Part shown: positions 57,112 to 64,000 of the stretch, in pieces
How the letters are laid out: every line of letters starts with the position of its first letter
Numbering within the stretch: position 1 is the first letter of the stretch
Source of the DNA: Variovorax sp. PMC12
GTDB lineage: Bacteria > Pseudomonadota > Gammaproteobacteria > Burkholderiales > Burkholderiaceae_C
Direction of reading: 5' to 3'
DNA: 64,000 nucleotides
Assembly (NCBI RefSeq): GCF_003019815.1
Contig: NZ_CP027773.1
Span: 3,607,001 to 3,671,000, forward strand
The notes under the pieces: generated by a model
Database searches by the model: none
Seen by the model: the letters and a program-made list of their open reading frames with translations, nothing else
What the model was told of the DNA's origin: nothing
Made by a program: the position numbers and the translations under genes

Positions 57112-57863
57112 GCCTCTTCAGAATCGAAGGGTTGGTCAAGCGCTTCGGCGGACTGCTGGCCACCGACCACGTGAACCTCACGGTGGAGCGCGGCGAAGTG
57201 CATGCGCTCATCGGGCCGAACGGGGCGGGCAAGACCACGCTGGTGAACCTGATCACCGGGCTGCTGAAGGCCGACGCCGGTCGCCTGCTGCTCGACGAGA
57301 AGGACATCACCTCGCTGAAAGACCACCAGCGCGTGGCCGCCGGCATGTCGCGCTGCTTCCAGGTGACGCGCGTCTTCGCCAAGGAAACCGTGCACGACAA
57401 CCTGATGCTCGCGGCGCAGGCCCATGCGGGCAGCAGCCTGCGCTTCATGGCGCCGCGCGCCAAGGAGCGCGACCTCGTCGACCGCGCGGTGACACTGGCC
57501 GACCGCGTGGGCCTGGGCAGCGAGCGCGACCGCATCGCCGGCACGCTGCCGCACGGTGCGCAGCGCGCGCTCGACGTGGCGCTGGCACTCGCGGCCGAGC
57601 CCAAGCTGCTGCTGCTCGACGAGCCGATGGCCGGCATGGGGCCGGACGAATCCGCGCGCATGGTCGAGCTGATCGAATCGCTGCGCGCGTCGATGGCCAT
57701 CCTGCTGATCGAACACGACATGGACGCGGTGTTCCGCCTGGCCGACCGGCTCACCGTGCTGGTGCAGGGCAAGGTGCTGATGAGCGGCACGGCCGACGAA
57801 GTGCGCGGCCATCCCGATGTGCAAGCCGTGTACCTCGGCACCGAAGCGGAGGGGCATTCATGA
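57108..57863 (+). CDS. livG: Branched-chain amino-acid-type ABC ATP-binding protein (LivG)
   Basis: LivG-class ATPase, 251 residues. Walker A is GPNGAGKTTLVNLITG, the Q-loop segment is MSRCFQVTRVFAKETVHDNL, the signature GTLPHGAQRALDVAL is degenerate compared with the usual SGGxQ, and Walker B is LLLLDEPMAGMG. The ATG overlaps the livM stop (ATGA). The C-terminus ends HPDVQAVYLGTEAEGHS, typical of LivG. It is separated from livF by a 144-bp gap holding the second 88-bp repeat. The deviating signature deserves attention, as LSGGEQ-type sequences dominate the family. Confidence 0.9.
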   Translation: MSLFRIEGLVKRFGGLLATDHVNLTVERGEVHALIGPNGAGKTTLVNLITGLLKADAGRLLLDEKDITSLKDHQRVAAGMSRCFQVTRVFAKETVHDNLMLAAQAHAGSSLRFMAPRAKERDLVDRAVTLADRVGLGSERDRIAGTLPHGAQRALDVALALAAEPKLLLLDEPMAGMGPDESARMVELIESLRASMAILLIEHDMDAVFRLADRLTVLVQGKVLMSGTADEVRGHPDVQAVYLGTEAEGHS

Positions 57864-57866
57864 CTC

Positions 57867-57954
57867 GCCCCCAGGCTGCGCGCACTTCGTGTCGCTGCGC
57901 CAACCCCCTATCGGGGGCAACACCTGCGGCCCGGCAAAGCCGGTTCCGCGGTGT
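57867..57954. repeat. 88-bp intergenic repeat, copy 2
   Basis: Second copy of the element described at 55084-55171, 79 of 88 bases identical, same orientation. It lies in the 144-bp gap between livG and livF, a spacing that is unusual for this operon because the other junctions are overlaps. It starts 3 bp after the livG stop and ends 53 bp before the livF start. The changes include G-A and C-T transitions and several transversions, so the copies are not a recent duplication. Confidence 0.85.
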
Positions 57955-58007
57955 TCCTCAAACTGGAAACACCCACTTCGCACTTCAAAGTGCGACGAGG
58001 TACTGAG

Positions 58008-58696
<689 letters not shown>

Positions 58697-58712
<16 letters not shown>

Positions 58713-60172
58713 GCCTGGGGCGCCGCGTCGAGCTGCAGGATCAGGTCCTGGCTGGCGCGGTTGAGCCCGCTCACTTCCACCACGCTGCCATGCTTGCGCA
58801 GCCGCTCGACCACCTTCCTGAGTGCGGCCACGGCCGTCACGTCCCAGAAGTGCGCGCCTGACACGTCGATGTGCACCGGCGCACCGTCGATCTCGCGCAC
58901 GTCGAATGCATCGACCAGCATGTCTGCCGATGCGAAGAACACCTGCCCGGTGACGCGGTACACGCGCGTGCCATCCGCGTGCTGCGCGGCATGCACGTGC
59001 AGCAGCCGCGCCACCTTGAAGGTGAAGAACACGCCGCTGAGCATCACGCCCGTGGCCACGCCGGCCGCGAGGTTGTCGGTGGCGACGGTGACGGCCACCG
59101 TCGCGAGCATCACCGCGCTGGACATGCGCGGATGCCGCACCAGCGCGCGCAGCGAACCCCAGTCGAAGGTCGATGCCGACACCATCACCATGATCGCCAC
59201 CAGCGCCGCCAGCGGCACCTGCGACACCCAGGGCTTGAGCAGCACCATGAGGATCAGCAGGAAAGCGCCGGCGAAGAGCGTCGACAACCGCCCTCGCCCG
59301 CCGTAGCGCACGTTGCTCACCGTCTGGCCGATCATTCCGCAGCCCGCGATGCCGCCGAAGAAGCTGGCGGCTACGTTGGCCACGCCCAGGCCGCTGCATT
59401 CGCGGTTCTTGGAGCTGGGCGTGTCTGTCAGCTCGTCGACCACGCTGGCGGTCATCATCGATTCGAGCAGGCCGACCATCGCGATGGCGAAGGCAGGCAG
59501 CGCGATGATGCGCAGCGTGTCCAGCGTCAGCGGCACGTCGGGCATTGCGAACGCCGGCAGCGCGCCGGGCAGTTGCCCGAGGTCGGCCACCGTCTTCAGC
59601 GGCAGGCCCAGCCAGTGGCCCGCCAGCGTCACGACCACGATGCACACCAGCGGCGACGGCACAGCCGTGGTGATGCGCGGCAGCAGGTAGATGACGGCCA
59701 GCCCCAGGCCGACCATGGCCCAGGTCGCGGTGTTGGCGCCGATGAAGTGCGGCATCTGCGCCGCGAAGATCAGGATGGCCAGCGCATTGACGAAACCGGT
59801 GCGCACCGACGACGACACGAAGCGCATCAGCACCCCGAGCCGCAGCAGCCCGAACACGATCTGCATCAGGCCCGCGAGCACGCCGGCCGCCAGCAGGTAT
59901 GGCAGGCCATGCGCATGCACCAGCGGCGCAGCCACCAGCGCCACCGAACCGGCCGCGGCCGACACCATGGCCGGCCGCCCGCCCGTGAAGGCGATGACGA
60001 TGCCGATGACGAAGGAAGCGAACAGCCCCACGGCCGGATCGACGCCGGCCACGAAAGAGAAAGCGATGACTTCGGGAATGAGCGCGAAGGTGGCGACGGC
60101 GCCGGCCATCAGCTCGCGGGGAATGCTCGGGCACCACTCGGCGCGCAGGCGACTGTGCGGGGAAGAAGACAT
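58697..60172 (-). CDS. SulP-family anion transporter with STAS domain
   Basis: A SLC26/SulP-type transporter of 491 residues. The N-terminal 360 residues hold the membrane core: [60 protein letters not shown], and ATWAMVGLGLAVIYLLP, with GGIAGCGMIGQTVSNVRYGGRGRLSTLFAG. The C-terminal STAS domain covers about 385-480 (GQVFFASADMLVDAF, APVHIDVSGAHFWDVTAVAAL). The start MSSSPHSRLRAE is preferred over an ATG ten codons upstream. The anion (sulfate, bicarbonate or other) cannot be inferred. It is convergent with livF. Confidence 0.88.
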
Positions 60173-60446
60173 GGGAAGAAGAAAAATGAAGGCGCCCCGC
60201 ATCGGCCGACGAGGCGATGCGGGACATGCATGGGCAGGAAGCGAAAAGGAAGCCGGCTTGCTTGCGGCTCCCCAGGTGTGGTGGCGGCCGGAGCAGGCCG
60301 CCGCGCATCACTGCGCAGCCTTCATCAAGGAGGCGTGGGCCGCGAGCAGCCTGACTGCCGGCGACGGATGGGGAAGCGGGGCATCCTCGGACACATGGGC
60401 CGCAATTGTAGGCAGCCCGAAGGACTGCCCTCTACGACTTGCTCAC
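60173..60446. other. 274-bp intergenic region between SulP and SDR genes
   Basis: Both neighbours are on the minus strand, so this is the SulP leader and the end of the SDR unit. A hairpin with a UUCG loop and one bulged base lies at 60411-60429 (GGCAG/CTGCC arms), 18 bp after the SDR stop. It could act as a weak terminator, although there is no T-run. No convincing small gene was found. Confidence 0.4.
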
Positions 60447-61160
60447 TTACACCGAGCGCGTGATGCCGCCGTCCACCCGCAGGTTCTGCCCCGTGATGTA
60501 GCCGCCGCCTTCCGACGCCAGGAAGCCGATGACCGCCGCGATCTCGCTGCTCTTGCCGTAGCGGCCCATCGGAATGCGCGAACGGAACTCGGCCTTCTCG
60601 GGCAGGCTGTCGATGAAGCCCGGCAGCACGTTGTTCATGCGCACGTTCTGGGCGGCGTACTTGTCGGCGAACAGTTTGGTGAAGGCCGCGAGCCCGGCGC
60701 GGAATACGCCGGAGGTGGGGAACACCGGGTCGGGCTCGAAGGCGGCGAAGGTGGAGATGTTGATGATGCTGCCGCCGCCCTGCGCCACCATCAGCGGCGC
60801 GACGAGCCGGCTGGGCCGCACCGCGCTCAGCAGGTAGACGTCCATGCCGCGGTGCCAGTCTTCGTCGGTGATCTCGAGGATGGGCGCACGAGGCCCATGG
60901 CCCGCGCTGTTGACCAGCACGTCGACGCGACCCCACTGGTCGGTGACCTTGTCCACCAGGCGCTTGATGTCGTCGTTCGACTGGTTGGAGCCCGTCACGC
61001 CGATGCCGCCCAGTTCCGCGGCCAGCGCCTCGCCCTTGCCAGACGACGAAAGAATGGCGACACGAAAGCCATCGGCCGCGAGCTTGCGGGCCGCAGCCGC
61101 GCCCATGCCGCTGCCACCGGCGGTGACTATGGCTACTTTTTTCTGTGCTTCGGAAGACAT
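60447..61160 (-). CDS. SDR-family oxidoreductase with altered YxxxK motif
   Basis: A 237-residue short-chain dehydrogenase/reductase. The cofactor motif is VTAGGSGMGAAAARKLA, VLVNSAGHGPRAP is the NAG-like motif, and the Ser is in SIINISTFAAF. At the catalytic Tyr-x3-Lys position the sequence reads SGVFRAGLAAFTK, so Tyr is replaced by Ser and Lys by Arg (codon-checked). The usual active site is therefore missing. The start MSSEAQKKVAIV is chosen because it begins the Rossmann fold; an ATG 24 codons upstream is in the leader. It is followed by a repeat-rich gap. A non-catalytic or unusual-mechanism role should be considered. Confidence 0.85.
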   Translation of the reverse strand: MSSEAQKKVAIVTAGGSGMGAAAARKLAADGFRVAILSSSGKGEALAAELGGIGVTGSNQSNDDIKRLVDKVTDQWGRVDVLVNSAGHGPRAPILEITDEDWHRGMDVYLLSAVRPSRLVAPLMVAQGGGSIINISTFAAFEPDPVFPTSGVFRAGLAAFTKLFADKYAAQNVRMNNVLPGFIDSLPEKAEFRSRIPMGRYGKSSEIAAVIGFLASEGGGYITGQNLRVDGGITRSV

Positions 61161-61219
61161 GTATGGGGTCCTTGGTTCATGCTGGACCTGCATTTTTAGC
61201 CGAGGATTTTCTGGGGGGT

Positions 61220-61317
61220 GTGCACAGGCCACCGGGTACTCCCCTCCGCGAATGTCCCCCGGGGCTGCGCCCCTCCTCCTTTATTTCGCTGCGGGGAGCA
61301 CCCGGTGTCCTGTGCAC
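61220..61317. repeat. Hairpin repeat element A (98 bp) with shared core
   Basis: The ends are inverted repeats: GTGCACAGG... at 61220-61240 and its complement at 61297-61317, with 19 of 21 matched. Between them lies a core that contains CTCCGCGAATGTCCCCCGG (61244-61262) and a segment ending TTTATTTCGCTGCG (61272-61293). The same core is present in element B in inverse orientation. There is no transposase. Confidence 0.8.
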
Positions 61318-61365
61318 GGGGCACGCTGCCGGTGCTCGACCGGTCAACCGGCGCTGCGTCCAACG

Positions 61366-61457
61366 CTCACGCCGGCGGGGTACCTTGCGCAGCGAAATAA
61401 AGGAGGAGGCCGCAGGCCGGGGGACATTCGCGGAGCAAGGTACCCCGTCGGCGTGAG
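61366..61457. repeat. Hairpin repeat element B (92 bp), core inverted relative to A
   Basis: The ends, CTCACGCCG... at 61366-61387 and its complement at 61436-61457, match in 21 of 22 positions but differ in sequence from the ends of element A. The core reads CCGGGGGACATTCGCGGAG (61417-61435) and CGCAGCGAAATAAAGG... (61388-61409), which is the core of A reversed. The pair could form one long structure with A, since the two cores are complementary. Confidence 0.8.
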
Positions 61458-61479
61458 CGCGCCCCGAGCCGAACGAAAC

Positions 61480-62088
61480 TCAGGCAGTAGGCAAAGTGGC
61501 CTGCATCGACGAACGCTGGTTGAACACCTCGAACCACTTCGCGCTGTTAGGCGCTTCGGCACGCCAGTCGACCGAAGGAAAGCGGAAGTCCATGTACCCC
61601 AGCGCGCAACCGAATGCGATGGTGCCGATGTCCACTCGGTCGCCGAAGGAGGGCGCCGCAGTCTCGAGCCATTCGAGGCCGGTGCGCACCTTCGACAGTT
61701 GGCCATCGGTCCACTCAGACCAGCGCAAGGCCTCGGGACGCAACACGTTCTCATACCGTGCGAGCAATGCGGCACCCGTCATGCCGTCGGCCAGCGACAG
61801 CTCGGTCAACCGCGCCCAGCGCTGCGCACCTTCGGCCGGGAACAGCTTGCCCGACTGCGTGGCGTTGAGGTACTCGCAGATCACGCGGCTGTCGAACAGC
61901 ACCTGGCCGTCGTCCGTGAGGAACGTCGGCACCTGGCCGAGCGGGTTCTTCGGGATGATGGTGGCGTCGCGCTTCACGGGGCCGGCCGCGCTCGGCAGCT
62001 TCTCGATGCGATCGGCAATGCCGAGCTCGTGCGCCACGACCATGCACTTGCGGACGAAGGGGGATGCGGGAGAGAAGAAGATTTTCAT
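61480..62088 (-). CDS. Glutathione S-transferase family protein
   Basis: A 202-residue GST with the N-terminal thioredoxin-like domain (MKIFFSPASPFVRKCMVVAHELGI, then KNPLGQVPTFLTDDGQVLFDSRVICEYLNA) and a helical C-terminal domain. S6 or S9 of the N-terminal SPASPF is the likely glutathione-activating residue. The start is the ATG of MKIFFSPAS. It lies 19 bp after the FAD-dependent enzyme on the same strand. The context with SDRs and an FAD dehydrogenase suggests a catabolic or detoxification group. Confidence 0.9.
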   Translation of the reverse strand: MKIFFSPASPFVRKCMVVAHELGIADRIEKLPSAAGPVKRDATIIPKNPLGQVPTFLTDDGQVLFDSRVICEYLNATQSGKLFPAEGAQRWARLTELSLADGMTGAALLARYENVLRPEALRWSEWTDGQLSKVRTGLEWLETAAPSFGDRVDIGTIAFGCALGYMDFRFPSVDWRAEAPNSAKWFEVFNQRSSMQATLPTA

Positions 62089-62107
62089 GACGAGGTGCTG
62101 TTGTCTT

Positions 62108-63832
62108 TCAATGGTGTTCGGCGGCGGAGCCGTGTGCCAGGTGCATGCCCGCCACCCAGCCGAAGGTTAGCGCGGGTCCGAGCGTGATGCCCGGCGCAGG
62201 GTACTCACCACCCATCACGGAGTGCATGTCGTTCCCGGCCACGTACAGGCCAGCGATGGGCTCGCCCTGCGCATCGAGCGCCCGCGCGTTGCCGTCGGCG
62301 CGGATGCCCAGCGCGGTGCCGATGTCGCCGGGGTACACCTTCACGGCATAGAACGGCGCCTGATTCACCGGCGCGAGGCAGGCATTGGGTTGATGCTCCG
62401 GATCGCCGAGGTAGCGGTTGTAGGCATCGCTGCCCTTGCCGAACACCGGGTCCTGGCCCTGCGCGGCAAGCGGGTTGAACCTGGCGACGGTTCGCGCCAG
62501 CCCGGCCGGGTCCACGCCCGCCTGCTGCGCGAGCGCTTCGAGCGTGTCTGCGCGATGGAGATAGCCGGCGCGCACCAGATGCTCGCGCGGACGACCGCCG
62601 GGCAACGCAAGGCCCAGGCCCCACTTCTCCATGAACGCGCTGTCGCACACCAGCAGCGCCGGAATGCTCGCGGCCTTGGCGTTCGCACGGTACATGCCGC
62701 GCACGAACTCGTGGTACGAGGTCGATTCATTGACGAAGCGCTCGCCGCGCGCATCGACCGCGATCAGCCCCGGCTTGGCGCGGTCCCACACCAGGTGCGG
62801 GTACCGCAGCACGCTGCCGTCAGGGCGCGTGAGCAACGAGACGGGCGCCCACAGCGCCGGCCCCGCGTGGCCCGTGCCGAGCACGCCGCCGGCCTGCTGC
62901 GCCATCGCAATGCCTTCGCCCGCATTGTCTTGCGGCGACATCGAGTACGGCCCGGTGGGTGCCGGATAGTGCTGGCCGCGCATGGCTGCGTTCCACGGAA
63001 AGCCGCCGGTGGCGATGACCACGCCGCGCCGCGCGTGCACCGTCAGTTCCTTGCCGTCGCGGCGCAGTCGCACGCCGGTGACCGCGCCTGTCGCGTCTTT
63101 CTCCAGCCCCAGCGCCGGCGTGTTCAGCCAGAACGGAATGCCCTTCTTCAGCACGCTGTGAAAAAGCCGGGCAGCCAGCGCATTGCCGAGCAGCAGCCGC
63201 GTGCCGCGGTGGTGGCCGCTCAGGCGGTCGCCGAAGTAGCGCAGCACCATCTTCACCCCATGCTTCCACGACGCGAACGAACGCCAGACCGCAAGCAGGT
63301 GCTTCACGTCGGTCATGTTGACCATCATGCCGCCGAGCACGCAGAACTCGGGCAGCGGGTCGCGCAGCGTCTTGAAGTGCGGACCGAGCAGCCGGCCGTC
63401 GAACTCGATGGGATCGAGCGAGCGGCCGCCCATCGCGGCGCCTTCGCGGTCGGGGTAGTAGTCGGGCGAGTAGGTGCGCGCGGCGAGCTGCACGTCGGTG
63501 CGCTCGCGCAGGTAGCGCAGCGCGAGCGGGCCGGCGTCGAGGAATGCGTGGCGCAGATCTTCGTCGCCGGCCGCGCCCACGGTGTTCTGCAGGTAGGTCC
63601 AGGCCTTGCCGCGCGTGTCGGGATGGCCGGCCGCCTCGGCTTGGTCGTTCAGCGGCACCCACACGGCGCCGCCCGAGATGGCCGTCGATCCGCCGATGCG
63701 GTCGGTCTTCTCGACCACCAGCACGTCGAGGCCTTCGAGGCTGGCGGTGAGCGCGGCGGAAAGGCCGCCCGCGCCACTGCCGACGACGACCACGTCGTAC
63801 GCGGTCTTTTCCTGTTGTTGCTGCCGTGCCAT
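62108..63832 (-). CDS. FAD-dependent oxidoreductase (3-ketosteroid dehydrogenase/fumarate reductase type)
   Basis: A 574-residue flavoprotein of the succinate dehydrogenase/fumarate reductase/3-oxosteroid dehydrogenase superfamily. The dinucleotide motif is VVVVGSGAGGLSAALTASLEGLDVLVVEK near the start. Later segments GRGVVIATGGFPWNAAM-like and GEPIAGLYVAGNDMHSVMGGEYPAPGITLGPALTFGW complete the FAD site. The N-terminal MARQQQQEKTAYD precedes the Rossmann fold. The start overlaps the stop of the upstream SDR by one base (TGATG). The substrate is unknown; a steroid or cyclic ketone is plausible given the SDR partner. Confidence 0.88.
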   Translation of the reverse strand: MARQQQQEKTAYDVVVVGSGAGGLSAALTASLEGLDVLVVEKTDRIGGSTAISGGAVWVPLNDQAEAAGHPDTRGKAWTYLQNTVGAAGDEDLRHAFLDAGPLALRYLRERTDVQLAARTYSPDYYPDREGAAMGGRSLDPIEFDGRLLGPHFKTLRDPLPEFCVLGGMMVNMTDVKHLLAVWRSFASWKHGVKMVLRYFGDRLSGHHRGTRLLLGNALAARLFHSVLKKGIPFWLNTPALGLEKDATGAVTGVRLRRDGKELTVHARRGVVIATGGFPWNAAMRGQHYPAPTGPYSMSPQDNAGEGIAMAQQAGGVLGTGHAGPALWAPVSLLTRPDGSVLRYPHLVWDRAKPGLIAVDARGERFVNESTSYHEFVRGMYRANAKAASIPALLVCDSAFMEKWGLGLALPGGRPREHLVRAGYLHRADTLEALAQQAGVDPAGLARTVARFNPLAAQGQDPVFGKGSDAYNRYLGDPEHQPNACLAPVNQAPFYAVKVYPGDIGTALGIRADGNARALDAQGEPIAGLYVAGNDMHSVMGGEYPAPGITLGPALTFGWVAGMHLAHGSAAEHH

Positions 63833-64000
63833 CAGGACCCCGACCCGCCGAGCGACTTGCCGCCGTCAACGAACAGCACCTGCCCGGTAACGAAGCAGGT
63901 CGCCGGCGACGCGAAGAAGGCCACCGCGTGCGCGATGTCCTCGGGCCGTCCCGCCGCGCCGGTGGGCTGCAGCGCAAGCTGCGCGGCCAGGCGTTCGGGC
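63832..64000 (-). CDS. SDR-family oxidoreductase, C-terminal fragment (window edge)
   Basis: Only the last 55 or so residues are inside the window. They read AAGRPEDIAHAVAFFASPATCFVTGQVLFVDGGKSLGGSGS, the canonical C-terminus of a classical short-chain dehydrogenase. The catalytic part is outside the window. Its stop overlaps the start of the FAD-dependent enzyme by one base, so the two are coupled. Confidence 0.9.
   Translation of the reverse strand, partial: PERLAAQLALQPTGAAGRPEDIAHAVAFFASPATCFVTGQVLFVDGGKSLGGSGS

Larger units (their letters stand above)
61161..61479. other. 319-bp gap with two large inverted repeat elements
   Basis: The gap between the GST and SDR genes (both minus strand). 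It contains the two hairpin-forming elements A and B described separately, which occupy about 190 bp. The rest is a normal leader for the SDR gene. Small frames crossing it are repeat translations with no supporting feature. Confidence 0.7.

Noticed and set aside
61220..61457. The repeat pair as a CRISPR array
   Set aside because: Only two elements, inverted relative to each other, with no uniform spacers or cas genes.

Overview
This is a GC-rich, densely packed chromosomal window that looks like a soil or plant-associated betaproteobacterium of the Comamonadaceae, most likely Variovorax or a close relative. The reasons are the codon bias (long antisense shadow frames over almost every gene), a split pntAA/pntAB/pntB transhydrogenase, a DUF4148-type exported protein, and many ABC uptake and catabolic genes with LysR/GntR control. 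This placement is an inference from protein character, not a database match. I saw no tRNA, rRNA, CRISPR array, transposase or phage gene.

Layout. 1-3466: end of a dipeptide/oligopeptide ABC transporter (dppB-C-D-F; dppF is cut by the window edge), read leftward. 3518-8282: a long-chain acyl-CoA synthetase and the three-gene proton-translocating transhydrogenase. 8283-8720: an unusually AT-rich spacer with several inverted repeats, ahead of an OmpR-type response regulator and a DUF4019 protein. 9963-13439: nudJ facing mnmA, then a second acyl-CoA synthetase. 13449-19234: a leftward run of poorly understood genes (luciferase-like monooxygenase, zinc-ribbon membrane protein, SUKH-like protein, VanW-glycosyltransferase fusion, DUF6891-like protein). 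19435-24787: small genes plus the biotin ECF transporter bioM-bioN-bioY. 24855-29898: a translationally coupled operon (class III aminotransferase, dimethylformamidase-like large subunit, MHS-family MFS transporter) divergent from a LysR regulator. 30901-38781: M14 peptidase, yebC, ssb, CLC chloride channel, uvrA.

38806-48473 is a divergent sugar or polyol catabolic locus. Leftward it has an FGGY kinase, a GlpD-like dehydrogenase and a GntR regulator, all overlapping by ATGA/GTGA. Rightward it has a ribose-type ABC importer, an aldo-keto reductase and a class I aldolase. Three TGTCATAACA-like dyads lie in the shared control region and are candidate GntR operators. It is followed by a single 1569-residue exported protein that joins two beta-propellers, a LamG fold, a PKD domain, a di-haem cytochrome c peroxidase-like domain and a C-terminal ricin-type lectin domain, then by an isolated ATP synthase c-subunit gene (atpE paralogue).

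53875-58712 is a complete branched-chain amino-acid type ABC operon (livKHMGF-like) interrupted by two copies of an 88-bp intergenic repeat and by a third repeat that encodes the C-terminus of LivM. 58697-64000 holds a SulP transporter with STAS domain, an SDR lacking the usual YxxxK motif, a pair of large hairpin-forming repeat elements with a shared core in opposite orientation, a glutathione S-transferase, an FAD-dependent dehydrogenase and the end of another SDR.

The strongest candidates for undescribed biology are the lectin/peroxidase/propeller protein with its neighbouring sugar operon, the orphan c-subunit, the coupled aminotransferase-DMFase-like-MFS operon, the VanW-glycosyltransferase gene group, and the repeat elements.
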